From assembly GCA_009746045.1 (NCBI GenBank), contig RPFO01000229.1, positions 120,001-184,000 of the forward strand: a stretch of 64,000 nucleotides of DNA, read 5' to 3'. Under the pieces are notes generated by a model. That model was not told the origin of the DNA. It was given only the letters and a program-made list of their open reading frames with translations, and searched no databases. The DNA comes from Mesostigma viride. Lineage: Eukaryota > Streptophyta > Mesostigmatophyceae > Mesostigmatales > Mesostigmataceae. Positions 23,008 to 33,002 of the stretch are shown here, piece after piece. A program made the position numbers and the translations under genes. The first letter of the stretch is position 1, and each line of letters begins with the position of its first letter.

Positions 23008-23829
23008 ATTGGATTGCTCTTTTCGCGGACCTCAACGCCCAGGGACGTGCGTGGCTGTTCTCGCTTTCCTTGCGGAGTGTGGGCTCGGCGTACCTTCGTG
23101 CTCTTCCCATGGCCCCCCCATTCGCCTTGGCTCCCAGCCACTACTCGGTGGCGCTCCGGCACCAGCTATTTGCCCCGCAGCCTCTTGTTCCGGCGCCGGG
23201 CGGCCTTGTGGTAGCTGTGGGGAGCCGCTGGATCCCACGGGGACTCACTACCTTGCCTGCATGGGGGGCCAATAGAATCAGAATTGGTATTTGTATTTGC
23301 ACACTGTCCTCCTGACGGTGGTGCTCGCCATGGTTCGGTCGGTTTTCCCCCACGCGAACATCCGGCGCGAGGATGCGGATGGCGCTGCCTTCTATTCCCC
23401 CATGCAACCACCGGCCTGACATCGTGGTGCTGGACTTTGAGGGGGGTGGCCGGCATCTGCTTATTGACGTTTCGGTGGCGCGGCCCTTTGCGCTCTTAGC
23501 CACGTGGCTGGGGCCTCCCTCACGGCAGGTTACACGGCGGACCGGGCGGAGCGGGCCAAGCTCCTGGCCTACGGCGACGTCGGGCACCATCGTGTGGTGC
23601 CCTTTGTCCTGGAGGAGTTTGGGGCCATGGGGCCCCTGACCTCCGCCTTCTTCGATCAAGGAGTGTTGCCGGCTCCGGGAGGACCGGCTGGACCTGGAGG
23701 GCCGGCGGGCCCCATGGTCGGCACGGACCTGGACGTCATATATTGGCGTCAGCGCTTGTCAGTGGCGCTGACTCGGGCCATGGCTGACATCCATCCTCCG
23801 CCGTACGCGGGCTGATTTTGCAGTGCAGC

Positions 23830-24246
23830 AGGGCTATTAGGTTCCTCCCGTTAGGAGTTTCCATTGGTCTTATCGTAGTATAGAGCTTTGACATGGCTCT
23901 GTATATAGGTTTATAGCTGGGCGTTTGCTTTGATTTGAGTGATTTCACTCTGCTGTAAGTAATTATATTTTTATAATATATATTCATTGAGAATGATAGA
24001 TTACGGATATATATATGCCAAATTTTCCTTATCAAGGAGACAACCTTATGTTGCATGCCCATCTCTGACCTCCGTAATCTATCATTCTCAATGAATATAT
24101 ATTAAAAATATAATTACTTACAGCAGAGTGAAATCACTCAAACCAAAGCAAACGCCCAGCTATAAACCTATATACAGAGCCATGTCAAAGCTCTATACTA
24201 CGATAAGACCAATGGAAACGCCTAACGGGAGGAACCTAAGAGCCCT
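23830..24246. repeat. Fold-back inverted repeat (arms ~175 bp)
   Basis: 23830-24006 is the near-exact reverse complement of 24072-24246, with a 65-bp spacer holding atcaaggagacaacc. No coding content. It could be a fold-back/MITE element; no target duplication was found. Confidence 0.8.
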
Positions 24247-24394
24247 GAATGAATATATATGCCAAAAATATGCTATAATCGCAAAAATATGGACGTTTGA
24301 CCCCCCTACCAGCGTGCCAAAGTTGCTAAGAATAGCATTTCAAACTACCTATTGGCAGTATGACTCCAAAATCATCTCCAAATGAAGTGTGGTG

Positions 24395-24779
24395 GGGCTG
24401 CAAACATGCATGCCACCCAAATGCGTCATGTTCAGCATGTCTACCAAGTTTGGATATGATGCCATGTCATTCAGCCATAAACAGTGACGTTTGCAAGCAG
24501 AAAAAGGTGAAAATCACGTTTTTTACATATTATCATGCCATTTACTTCACGTGAATAGTTTGAAATAGGGCTGCAAACATGCATGCCACCCAAATACATC
24601 ATGTTCATCATGTCCACCAACTTTGGACATGATCCCATGTCACTTAGCCATAAGATAGTGACGTTTGCAAGCAGAAAAAAAGGTAAAATTCAGAGCGTTT
24701 ACACATTATCATGCCATTTACTTCAGATTTCTAGTGTATGAATTGGGCTGCAAACATGTATGCAACCCAAATGCATCAT
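24395..24779 (+). repeat. ~175-bp tandem repeat (target of the copia-like insertion)
   Basis: gggctgcaaacatg starts units at 24395, 24568 and 24745 (periods 173 and 177). The third unit is cut at 24779 by the LTR element and continues at 35539 (atcatgtttagcacgtccacc ... gccataaac). Confidence 0.85.
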
Positions 24780-25158
24780 AGTTATGCAACACGAAGCTTG
24801 GAATGCTCGGGCACTGCCAAATGGCGAGAGTGTGCGTGAACGACGAGACACCTTGGCATTAGGATAATGTGGCACATATACTGCTGGCCAGCCGTCAACT
24901 ATGGCTGGCCAGACTTTGCGTAAGTTAAACTAACTTACTGATCCTGGACGGACTAACCTATCAGTTACAACCTGATCTAGTCAGTCCTAACATGACAACT
25001 ACAGTCCCGGTACTGAGGTACCGGCTCATCACATACTGAGTACAGCCACGTGTCCATGCCACGACTACTCTAGTCCAGCACCGTCCCAGTACCCAATTGG
25101 GCGCCGGCGGTGCTGGCACGTGTCCACTTAGGCTACAGGCGGGAGACTTAGACTAACT
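24780..25158 (-). repeat. 3' LTR of the copia-like element
   Basis: 379 bp, agttatgcaac to agactaact on the + strand; two differences from the other LTR, both near 24872-24876. Confidence 0.95.
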
Positions 25159-25172
25159 CCCACTTTAAGTTT
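25159..25172 (-). promoter_or_regulatory. Polypurine tract of the copia-like element
   Basis: The - strand reads acttaaagtggg directly before the 3' LTR, a short purine tract in the expected place for plus-strand priming. Confidence 0.6.
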
Positions 25173-25541
25173 TCTTTGGGTTTCAACAGAAACACACATA
25201 GCCATCAAATGGACGCAGCCATTCCCAATGCCTTAAAAAACTGTCAGATAACCTACTAGGACCCAAAGGTCACCTCACACATGTACAAGAGATGCATTAA
25301 AAAGGCCCCATGTCTCAAGCATGGTTTCTTAACTGAGTGAGATGGGTGCTCCAGGCCCCAGCATGTCATGGTCATCCAAACAAGTGTCTCACAAAATTTT
25401 ATTCAATAAATAACACATTCATCATGTCCCAACTTTCTAGACCAGTGCTTCTCACTGTCAGAAAACTACCCAGCTGCCACTGCAGCCTTTCAGCTGCAGT
25501 ATTAGGCAGGGGGTCATGGGCTAACATGTACAATGTGCCAG

Positions 25542-26504
25542 TCACTTCAGACTGTAACCAGGGTTCATCAACCCATACAAGACCTGGTATTGTGGTCCTG
25601 CTGCTTGTGGCACCTTGGTCAGTGCATCTGCAGCATTGTCTTTGTCCCTGACGTGGGCTTTAGACTCCAGGTACTTGCATTCCTGTTTTAGCACAATCCA
25701 ATCCAGGTCCGAGTGTACAGCCAAAGGATTGGCAAGGAAAGAGATGATAGATTGAGAGTCAGTCAGCAAATGTGCTTTCACTCCTGCAGAGCTACCAGCC
25801 TGGTGTTGAAGCCAGACCAGCAAGTGATTGAGATACCTTGCATGCAAGACAGAAGATACCACAGCCCTGCATTCAGCTACATTGCTACTCACAGCTTTCC
25901 TCTTGTGCAATCTACTGAACCAGGAGACTAGTGACTTCTTCCCACCTTGGTTATGCAGGAAAAACAATCCAGCCTCTCTGGCTTGAACCTTGGTAACTAC
26001 CCTGGACTCCATTGAACTATCCATCATGCACGTGATGTGAATGGGAGTAAACAGGTCCAGTGAGTGAAGCATCAAAGGTGGACCATCATGCAACAACTGC
26101 TTGATTGCCCGTGCTCCTACCTCCTGTAGTACCTCATCATCTACCCTGCTCACAAAAGCCAGGTGGGGTGCACATGTAGCACATAGCCAACCAAGCTTGC
26201 CTCTAATGGTAGGGCACATGTCAGGGGTGATGTGAACAGGCAGGACATCCAGACAAGACTTAATGTATTCAGCAGAGGCCTGCATGGAACAAACCCAGCT
26301 GCCCTGCTGCTGCAGCAACTCAAGCATCATGCCACAGAACTTGACTGGCTCCTTGCCCAGCTCTAGCTGCTTGCCAATCTCAAAACTGGCAGACACCTGA
26401 GCTATGAAAGCATCCACTGCAGCTCTAGGACCTGAGATTAACTGATCATCCCCATGCCAGACAAACATCATCATTCCATCAGGGTGTGGGATGACAAACA
26501 GCAA
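25542..26504 (-). CDS. copia-like pol: RT C-terminus and RNase H
   Basis: About 320 codons. The frame opens with FVIPHPDGMMMFVWHGDDQL, where HGDD replaces the usual YVDD of copia RT. It continues through RT thumb sequence to RNase H (TCMMDSSMESR, SSNVAECRAV, LLTDSQSI and DNAADALTK), all typical copia-type RNase H. It lies one base out of frame with the preceding segment at 26471-26504. The expected DPCLF sequence there is restored by one extra base, so this is a one-base deletion, a sequence error, or less likely programmed frameshifting. Confidence 0.85.
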   Translation of the reverse strand: MLFVIPHPDGMMMFVWHGDDQLISGPRAAVDAFIAQVSASFEIGKQLELGKEPVKFCGMMLELLQQQGSWVCSMQASAEYIKSCLDVLPVHITPDMCPTIRGKLGWLCATCAPHLAFVSRVDDEVLQEVGARAIKQLLHDGPPLMLHSLDLFTPIHITCMMDSSMESRVVTKVQAREAGLFFLHNQGGKKSLVSWFSRLHKRKAVSSNVAECRAVVSSVLHARYLNHLLVWLQHQAGSSAGVKAHLLTDSQSIISFLANPLAVHSDLDWIVLKQECKYLESKAHVRDKDNAADALTKVPQAAGPQYQVLYGLMNPGYSLK

Positions 26505-26875
26505 GGGTCAATGTCATCATAGGTGGCCCCTAGCTTCATGAATACCTCCTGTGCAGACAGCCTAAAAATTTTTGGAGCTGACTGCAACCCTTCAACCCCC
26601 AGGTTTGGCCTCAACAAGGGTTGAACAATATCCCTGTGCCACACCTTAGGAGTATTCACCACGTATACCTGACCTCTCCAGACCTGCTGTGCTATGGCAG
26701 GGTCCCCCTTTAGAAAGGCTCTTTTGATATCTGTGGCTTTACACACATAATCCTTCCCTGTATTAAGCTGATGCAAAAACAAGGAAAGCAACACCTTGAG
26801 AGACGTTTGCTGAATACCAGGAGTATAAAGCTCAGCCTCTGTCAGCTCTGTAGAGCCCCTGAACTCAGTACACAT
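26471..26875 (-). CDS. copia-like pol: RT palm segment
   Basis: About 134 codons carrying TELTEAELYTPGIQQTSLKV and CKATDIKRAFLKGD, the copia RT block with the first catalytic Asp (TDIKRAFL). Frame-shifted relative to both neighbours by one base each, with about 34-nt overlaps. Part of one broken pol gene. Confidence 0.8.
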   Translation of the reverse strand: MCTEFRGSTELTEAELYTPGIQQTSLKVLLSLFLHQLNTGKDYVCKATDIKRAFLKGDPAIAQQVWRGQVYVVNTPKVWHRDIVQPLLRPNLGVEGLQSAPKIFRLSAQEVFMKLGATYDDIDPCCLSSHTLME

Positions 26876-28920
26876 GGCCTAGCATGGAAAATGGGTGGTC
26901 CCCCATCAGCCTGAGGTTTATGCTTGCACACAAACTTTAACCTTAGCTTCTTGGCTCCAGCTGGCATAGCATCAAGAGGAGTCACAGGTGGTGTGTGTGT
27001 GGGACTACGTGCATCTGGAACAACCCACTCCTCCCTGGCTTTGGTAAAAGCCTCCAGCCACTTAAGAAACCCAATCTGCGTCTGGCAGTCCCGTACAATA
27101 TCATCATAGGACAGGGGAGACATGGATGCAACATCCCATCTACCAAGCCCAAACGCTGAAGGGTGTAGCTTTTGAGAGTGTATGAGGTCCTCCACACACG
27201 GTTCCTGACCTGGGAGGTACTTGGGCTTAACTGCATTGATGGCAGCATCCAACCCAGTGCTAATCTGGCTCAAAGGGATTTTAAAATGATCTAGAGGCAC
27301 CTGTCCTACCCCTGCCACACTCAACCTCCCAGCTGAGATGACAACACCAGGGTAAGATACAAAAGGTTCCCCTAACAGGGCATTCCCTGAGTAGCCCTCA
27401 ACCACCTGAAATGGAGTGGGCATACCCAAGATTTGAATGCTCACCTGACCTTTGACCTGCATTTTGGTTTTGCCTGAAAAATCTGACACTCTAGCCCATG
27501 GTGAGGCCTTCATTTTCAGACCAGATACAGCTGCTGCACTGATGATACTCACCTGTGCTTGGGTGTCTACAGCCAAAATACTAGGATCTTGACCTGCATC
27601 CCCTACAGCATTGACCTGTGCTGTACCTGTTGCCACAACTGCTTTAGTGTTGTGTGCCTTGTGCAAGGCCTTAAGAATCTCAGCAAATGACTTCCTGGGA
27701 ACGACAGGATCTGCTCTATTTTGTGACTCCTCCAGGTGTGAGGGAGGTGCTACCTGCTGCTCACCCTGTGCACCGTCCTCCTGCCCAGGTGGACTATTGG
27801 GTTGTAGTGGGGCTGCACTACTGAGGAACACAGGAGCTTCTACTGTGGTGCTAGTGCTTGCATCAATGACGTCCTTAGCCAATTCATTGGGTGAGATCAA
27901 TCCACCAGACTCCTGCTCTGAATCCATGTCCAAGAATTCTACCCCTGACACGTCTGCCAGTGGTGGGTAATAAAGCTTGAGTCTATGCTTGCTGACCACA
28001 CGCTCTCTGTCATGTTGTATAGTGACTGCAGTCCCTTCTTCATGAATTTTGGTGACTACAGCTGGACCGTGCCATCTGGCAGAGTGTGCTCTTCCTCTGT
28101 CACCCTCTCTGAAAAACAACACATGGTCCCCCACTTCAAACACAGGCCTGGCATTATTTTTGTCTTTCTTTGCCAGCAACTTGGCTAAGTGCTGCCTTTG
28201 TGTGTTGTAGTGAGTGTGTACCTCTGAAGCATAGCTGCCTGACTGAAGGCCAGTTGGGGTGATTTCCCCAAAAGGTGAGGACATTATTGGTTTGGCGTTT
28301 AGCTGGGTAGTCACCCCTGCTGCCCAAGATGCCCTGTCAGCATAGCTACCAGAGTCAGCCAACCTGGATGGCATTTTTCTTATCACATCCCTGATGGCTC
28401 TCATGGTACGTTCTACCAACCCCTGACGTTCATGATCTTGAGCCCCAGACACTTCTATCTTGGGCAGGTCATTCCTGTCCTGGATGCAGAGAAACTGCTG
28501 ATCCAGCATTACTTTTTCAATGGGGTGAAAACGTGCCAAGGCTATCTGTAAAGCTCTGTGCAGCTGCTCTTTATCCATCCCAGGCAGGGGCTCCACTACC
28601 ACAAACCTTGACCAGGCATCCTTTATGACTAGGTAGTATACCGTGTCCTTCACCACGTGTATAACATCCCCAACCAGTTTGCCTCTAGCCAGTGGTGGTG
28701 TGGCCACATGCCATTTTCTGGGCTTAGGAGCATATAGCTGACATTGCTCACAGTGCTTACGTACGTGCCTGCACATCTGTTCCAGATCATGGCCTTGTAT
28801 TTTATTGGCTAGCCTTTCAGCCACAGCCTCATGGCCCATAACCTTGTGCAGTTGCTCTGCTAGAGCACCATACGTGATTACCTTTTCTGCTGCTGCACTA
28901 AGGGAGCTATGGTGGGTCAC
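26842..28920 (-). CDS. copia-like pol: integrase, protease-like domain, start of RT
   Basis: 692 codons. Residues 25-60 form an HHCC zinc domain (H25, H30, C57, C60). The integrase core follows with D85, D140 and E164 or E170, then a GPF-like C-terminal domain (about 263-318: VGDHVLFF, RWHGPAVVTKI). Residues 446-530 resemble a retropepsin (ILAVDTQAQVSIIS ... ALLGEPF), but the active site reads DTQ rather than DTG/DSG. Residues 630-680 are the RT start (EEWVVPDA, LRLKFVCKHK). So protease follows integrase, unlike copia (protease first) or gypsy (integrase last). No other protease is seen between the zinc knuckle and integrase. Confidence 0.85.
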   Translation of the reverse strand: MTHHSSLSAAAEKVITYGALAEQLHKVMGHEAVAERLANKIQGHDLEQMCRHVRKHCEQCQLYAPKPRKWHVATPPLARGKLVGDVIHVVKDTVYYLVIKDAWSRFVVVEPLPGMDKEQLHRALQIALARFHPIEKVMLDQQFLCIQDRNDLPKIEVSGAQDHERQGLVERTMRAIRDVIRKMPSRLADSGSYADRASWAAGVTTQLNAKPIMSSPFGEITPTGLQSGSYASEVHTHYNTQRQHLAKLLAKKDKNNARPVFEVGDHVLFFREGDRGRAHSARWHGPAVVTKIHEEGTAVTIQHDRERVVSKHRLKLYYPPLADVSGVEFLDMDSEQESGGLISPNELAKDVIDASTSTTVEAPVFLSSAAPLQPNSPPGQEDGAQGEQQVAPPSHLEESQNRADPVVPRKSFAEILKALHKAHNTKAVVATGTAQVNAVGDAGQDPSILAVDTQAQVSIISAAAVSGLKMKASPWARVSDFSGKTKMQVKGQVSIQILGMPTPFQVVEGYSGNALLGEPFVSYPGVVISAGRLSVAGVGQVPLDHFKIPLSQISTGLDAAINAVKPKYLPGQEPCVEDLIHSQKLHPSAFGLGRWDVASMSPLSYDDIVRDCQTQIGFLKWLEAFTKAREEWVVPDARSPTHTPPVTPLDAMPAGAKKLRLKFVCKHKPQADGGPPIFHARPCVLSSGALQS

Positions 28921-28938
28921 GCATCATGTGTGACAGTG

Positions 28939-29271
28939 TCATGTCATATGCCACTTCCCAATCCACATCATCACACTCAGGCAACACTTGGCAGACAGAA
29001 GGTAACAGGAAACCATTTGTGAAAAATGGTGAGGGTAGCTTACAGGTGTCACCCTGGTCTGCCGCCCCCGCGCGGTTGTAGCGCCCTGGCGTGTCTTGTT
29101 GTGCCTGGGTGCCGTGCAGCGCGCTCCTGCTGCAATGGGGTGACGTGTTTTCCAGCATCCAGGACAAACATCAACGTCAGAACCATAGTCGGGTTTGCCT
29201 TTCCAGCAGTCATCTTTTAGGTGCCCCTTACAAAGGCACCTAGTGCAATGCTTGGTGGGGTCATGAGGCAA
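28939..29271 (-). CDS. Gag zinc knuckle segment of the copia-like element
   Basis: CTRCLCKGHLKDDC is a CCHC knuckle (C-x2-C-x4-H-x4-C), followed by a second Cys pair (CPGCWKTRH). It is out of frame with the preceding gag segment (29261-29729), with C-run homopolymers at the junction, and returns to the integrase frame after about 100 codons with one more break. Confidence 0.75.
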   Translation of the reverse strand: MPHDPTKHCTRCLCKGHLKDDCWKGKPDYGSDVDVCPGCWKTRHPIAAGARCTAPRHNKTRQGATTARGRQTRVTPVSYPHHFSQMVSCYLLSAKCCLSVMMWIGKWHMT

Positions 29272-29729
29272 CCTCTTGTCCCCCCTGCTGGCTTAGCACC
29301 CCCTGGCTTGCTAGCTCCCCCACTTTGTTTTCTGTTTTTATTGTTATTGTTCTTTCCCCCCCCTTGTTTCCACCTCCCCCACTTTTGTTGTTTTTGTTTT
29401 TATCCCCCCCCATTACCGCCTTTACCTGGGCTACCAGCGACTGCATCTGCTTCTTGGAGAGCCCCGTACCTGAGGCTTCCTCCCCCTTTACCTGCTTCAC
29501 CTTTCCTTCCTTGGCTGCAGCAGCAAACGGCTCTAGGCATTGCTGCACATAGGCCATTGCCTTCCTAAAGTCCTCCCACTTATCCTTTAGACCTGCCAGG
29601 ATTACTGACAGGGTGGTGGGGTCCAGTTCTGCCTTTTGTAGCCATAGGTGTACTAGGTACTTGGCATTGAGCTTCTTCAGCTCCTCATCTCCCTCTATGT
29701 ACATGACATATTTTTTGTTGTCACTCACA
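29261..29729 (-). CDS. Gag, C-terminal part of the copia-like element
   Basis: VSDNKKYVMYIEGDEELKKL and onward, then a Lys/Gly/Asn-rich stretch before the zinc knuckle. Its 5' continuation lies at 33003-33371. The two halves are separated by the CACTA-type element, whose removal at the TA duplication joins them in frame (KRDY to VSDN). Confidence 0.8.
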
Positions 29730-30295
29730 TACACTAGGAACTCGGGGGTGGTAAATTTACCACTTTTTATCACTTTTTACCACCTTTTTACCACCTCGAG
29801 GTGGTAAAAGAGGTCTAAGGGTGGTAAAAAGTGATAAAAAGTGATAAAAAGTGATAAAAAGTGATAAAAAGTGGTAAAAAAGTGGGTATATTTTACCACT
29901 TTTTACCACTTTGTGGTAAAAAGTGGTAAAGTGGTGGTAAAAGGCTTGTGCAAGTGGTAAAAAGTGATAAAAAGTGGTAAAACCGAAGAAGTGATAAAAA
30001 GTGGTAAAAAATACCACATGAGCATGCACACAAGTGGTAAAAACACAAGTGCTAAACCGACAAAAATGTCAGGCGTAAAACGACAAGAAAAGCATCTTTA
30101 TTCATTCAATCATCAAAATATTGGCATGGTTGTCAGGTGAACCTGCTACATATGGTGTTTGTCAACCGTAGGAGACTTCTTGCGCCTGCGCCTGCCCCAA
30201 CAGTATACCACGAGAAAAATCATGAGCTTTATTTCATTAAGTCATTAATGTGAAAAAAAACTCAGCACCACTAAGGTGCATTATAGGGTTATCAT

Positions 30296-30665
30296 ACAAT
30301 ATAGCCAATGTACCATCAAAGCCGCGAGCCACGAGGTAGCCATGGCTGACAGCGGAGATCATAACTTTCTCGTTTGGGCACCGAAATCGGCTGTGAACAT
30401 CACAATCGCTTCGTCTTTCTAAGACGCACACGCTGATATAATTTTCCGAAGCTATTGCGCAATATGTGATGAGCAAACGCTCCTCGACACAGGCAGCCTG
30501 GCGGCTGCGCTAAGCCCTGAAAATACGTCTGCAGCTCCGGCTGCAGCCTCGCCCTCAGGTCCGGAAGGCAGTGGTGACACTAGTCGGGCACTGGTGGTCG
30601 CCCAGAGCCCTCATTTGATGCCCAGCACGTTGAACGCGTTGTGTCGGCACAGCGACCCCCCCTGC
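30296..30665 (+). mobile_element. 5' fragment of an ORF1 element, family B
   Basis: Matches the leader and first ORF1 codons at 47998-48290 (gccacgaggtagccatggct, tcgcttcgtctttctaagac, gcctggcggctgcgct, gacactagtcg) with frameshifting changes. Lies inside the CACTA-type element. Confidence 0.7.
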
Positions 30666-30699
30666 ATTCAAACAAAGGCACACCGATAACCAAGAAAAG

Positions 30700-31005
30700 A
30701 CTATGCAAATGTGTAGCCTTGTTCATTGAAATTATGGCTGGCTTACGCAAAGAGCGACTGTAAGATGACCTATACAGTGGGGCCGGAAACAGGTTGCTTG
30801 ATGAGGACGTTAATCGGGCTTCGCTGGCCGGGAGTGTCTAGTGGTGAGAACCATTGCAGCGATCGCTTTCCCACCATTTACGAGGAAATAACCGCAAATG
30901 AAAAACCACTGAAACGGTCTAGCTAGTCAGTCATTACATTAGCCATATGCCATGCATGTTTCCAAACGTCCAAGAACTGCACACGGTGCAAATGCAAAAA
31001 TCCGG
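30700..31005 (+). mobile_element. R1 repeat family, copy 3
   Basis: From tgtgtagccttgttcattga to aaaatccgg it parallels 20620-20908. The 5' third is missing. Confidence 0.65.
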
Positions 31006-31024
31006 AGGACACGACTTCATTGCT

Positions 31025-31477
31025 TCATATTTGTATGCAGAAGAATAAATAAGTGACATGCATTAAGGGCCCGCCTGCATAAAGGGCCTGCAGTCTGATT
31101 CGGGCCCAACGGCAGCACCGCCATAGAAGATAAGGGCCGGCAGTCTGATTCGGGCCCAACGGCAGCACCGCCATAGAAGATAAGGGCCCGCAGTCTGATG
31201 CGGGCCCCACGGCACCACCGCCATAGCAGAACTCGAAGGGGTCGTGGTGCGCGTGAAAGGTAATGTATGCCCTTTGTCGGTAGGTACCGTTGGGGTCAAA
31301 TTGGGTGCCCCCAAAATCGGGCCGACGCGTCAAAAGACTGAGGCCGTCGATGAGTGCCATCGTGCGGCTTGGGTAACTTCTGTTGGAAAACTTCAGGTAA
31401 GTTAACTTAATGCAAACCACTGGTCGCCCGCGTCGGGAACCGGCCCAACGGCTCTCCCGCAAAAAATTACGCGGCAT
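31025..31477 (-). CDS. Hypothetical ORF inside the CACTA-type element
   Basis: 150 codons, no recognised domain. Its 3' part runs through three copies of a 50-bp tandem repeat (cagtctgattcgggccc at 31091, 31141, 31191). The part before the repeat (SRTMALIDGLSLLTRRPDFG) has normal composition. Adjacent to R1 sequence. Real coding status unknown; may be chance. Confidence 0.2.
   Translation of the reverse strand: MPRNFLRESRWAGSRRGRPVVCIKLTYLKFSNRSYPSRTMALIDGLSLLTRRPDFGGTQFDPNGTYRQRAYITFHAHHDPFEFCYGGGAVGPASDCGPLSSMAVLPLGPNQTAGPYLLWRCCRWARIRLQALYAGGPLMHVTYLFFCIQI
31082..31235. repeat. 50-bp tandem repeat, three copies
   Basis: Units starting cagtctgattcgggccc at 31091, 31141 and 31191, nearly identical in the first two and drifted in the third. 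Confidence 0.9.
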
Positions 31478-31629
31478 ACTGCATAAGTCGTCGGATCGTT
31501 ACATTTCGACGGTCAAGATTTCATGATGAGGTTTGCGTTCAATTTGCCGCAGTTTGCAACCCAGAGAAAGTAGTCGTTGGACTCGTTGCCCACGATGAAA
31601 CACAAACAAGCAAGCTGTTTCCGGCCCCA

Positions 31630-31816
31630 CCGTCTAGGTCATCTAGTCGCTCTTCACGTCAGCCGGCCATTATTTCGCATGTAAGGCTACACATTTCCAT
31701 CTCCATTCATATTCATAATCCTGCACGGCTCGACAGCGCGGACAAGATAACGGCAGGCTCGAGCTACCATGGTCCGGATTCTCCCGATTTCTGACCTGCG
31801 CTGGTTGTCTCCTTGA
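31630..31816 (-). mobile_element. R1 repeat family, copy 4
   Basis: The - strand starts tcaaggagacaaccagcgca and follows copy 1 to the gactagatgacc block, then continues into unrelated sequence with the ORF at 31025-31477. Confidence 0.7.
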
Positions 31817-31822
31817 TATTGG

Positions 31823-32690
31823 CAAAACTCTCCGGTAAGAGGTTTTTCGCAGTTTGGCTGTTTCGAAACGTTACTTAAGTGAGATGCCTTCGGATCAGGA
31901 GACTCACACAGCCGCGACATCATGCCAAAGGTCCTATGTTCGATCCCTTGCTGGTAGCTTCTGAGCTTTCTTATTTTCTCTGTTCCGCGGAATCTCAGAT
32001 TTGGGCCGCTAGCGTTTTCACGTTTGTTGCTTTCTGATCCGACGACAACGTTGTGGCTTGCTCGTGTGACATCTGGCGCATGGTGTGATTCATGTGTATG
32101 GGCTGCTTTGCCATAAGAGTGAGTGTTGGGTCTTAAATCGTATTCTACACATTTGCTGCATGGACCGTTAGGTGCTGGTGAGCTCTTCCTTGTAGAATTG
32201 TGATGTCTATGTCAAGGATCTGATATCTTTTTGTTCTCTTGCATATTGTGTCGCGGCTTGCTTGGATTCTTGCAGGCACCACGGGAATGAAATGGGAGCG
32301 GTCAGCATGATGCCCTAGCAAGCGACCAGCTTCGTTAACCACTAGCTGCCATCGTATAAGATGAAAGGCAATGACGGATGTGTCATAAAGCCATAACAGT
32401 GTTGTATAGATGATTCATTAAATGATCAATGGTTACAATTTCAGAACAGCCTCTGAATGGCTAGTATGAATCGATAGGTTCTTGACGGCTATAAACATTT
32501 ATTATTTAAACATTTTAATGAAGCGATTTTGATTGCCCTGATTTGACCAGTGCTGTTGATTCACGTCCTGTTTTTTGAGATTTTTCTCACGTTTTCTCCT
32601 TTTCTCACCTTTTTTGGGTCATCTCACCCGGGCGAGAAACGTGTTTTCTCACCCATTCTCAAAGCCGAGTTCCTAGTGAGATCTATCTGC
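31823..32690. other. Unassigned interior of the CACTA-type element
   Basis: No ORF with a recognisable domain. Near 31877-31950 there is a tRNA-like stretch with a B-box-type gttcgatcc (31938-31946), but the T stem does not pair well. Otherwise nothing recognised. Confidence 0.4.
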
Positions 32691-33002
32691 GTTTTTTCCC
32701 TCCATATTTTTTACCATTTTTACCACCGATTTTTTCACCTCCATGGTGGTAATTTTTTACCACCTGTTTTCACCCTCGTTTTTACCACCTGGTGGTATTT
32801 TTTTACCACGATGGCGGTCAGGTGGTAAAATGGAGGTGGTAAAGGCTTTTACCACCCCCTGTTTTACCACCTTTTACCACCTGTTTTACCCCTTTTTTAC
32901 CACTTTTTATCACTTTTTATCACTTTTTATCACTTTTTACCACCGGGTGATATAGATTTTACCACTTTTTACCACTTATATCACCCCCGAGTTCCTAGTG
33001 TA

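Larger units (their letters stand above)
20951..23815 (+). pseudogene. C-terminal zinc knuckle and REL-endonuclease-like region of a non-LTR retroelement
   Basis: An open frame from 20951 is interrupted at 21256 by an hAT-like element and resumes in frame at 23016. Next come a CCHC-like C-x2-C-x9-H-x3-C (CGSCGEPLDPTGTHYLAC), then PDIVVLDFEGGGRHLLIDV, resembling the PD...D core of restriction-like endonucleases. Then ERAKLLAYGDVGHHRVVPFV and FGAMG follow, typical of the region after RT in R2/NeSL/Dualen-type or related elements. Several frameshifts and a short extra segment near 23270-23315 show decay. No RT domain remains. Confidence 0.6.
29732..33000. mobile_element. CACTA-type DNA element inserted in gag
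   Basis: Ends are CACTAGGAACTCGGGGGTG, 19 bp exact and inverted, at 29732 and 33000, flanked by TA (29730-29731 and 33001-33002). Both sides carry subterminal arrays of gtggtaaaaa/gtgataaaaa in both orientations (29750-30045 and 32698-32995), as CACTA elements have. No transposase is recognised. The interior is a patchwork of other repeats: an ORF1-element 5' piece, and R1 copies on both strands. A 2-bp duplication is short for CACTA (usually 3), so class assignment is likely, not certain. Confidence 0.85.

Noticed and set aside
24780-24785. TG...CA as LTR termini
   Set aside because: The target duplication atcat places the ends at agtta...taact, so the usual TG...CA is absent.
26842-26875. 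Programmed -1 frameshift sites in the copia-like pol
   Set aside because: No convincing slippery heptamer seen; the overlaps are better explained by single-base indels, as other breaks lie in homopolymers.
31861-31960. tRNA gene
   Set aside because: A B-box-like string is present, but acceptor and T stems do not pair, so I list it only as tRNA-like.
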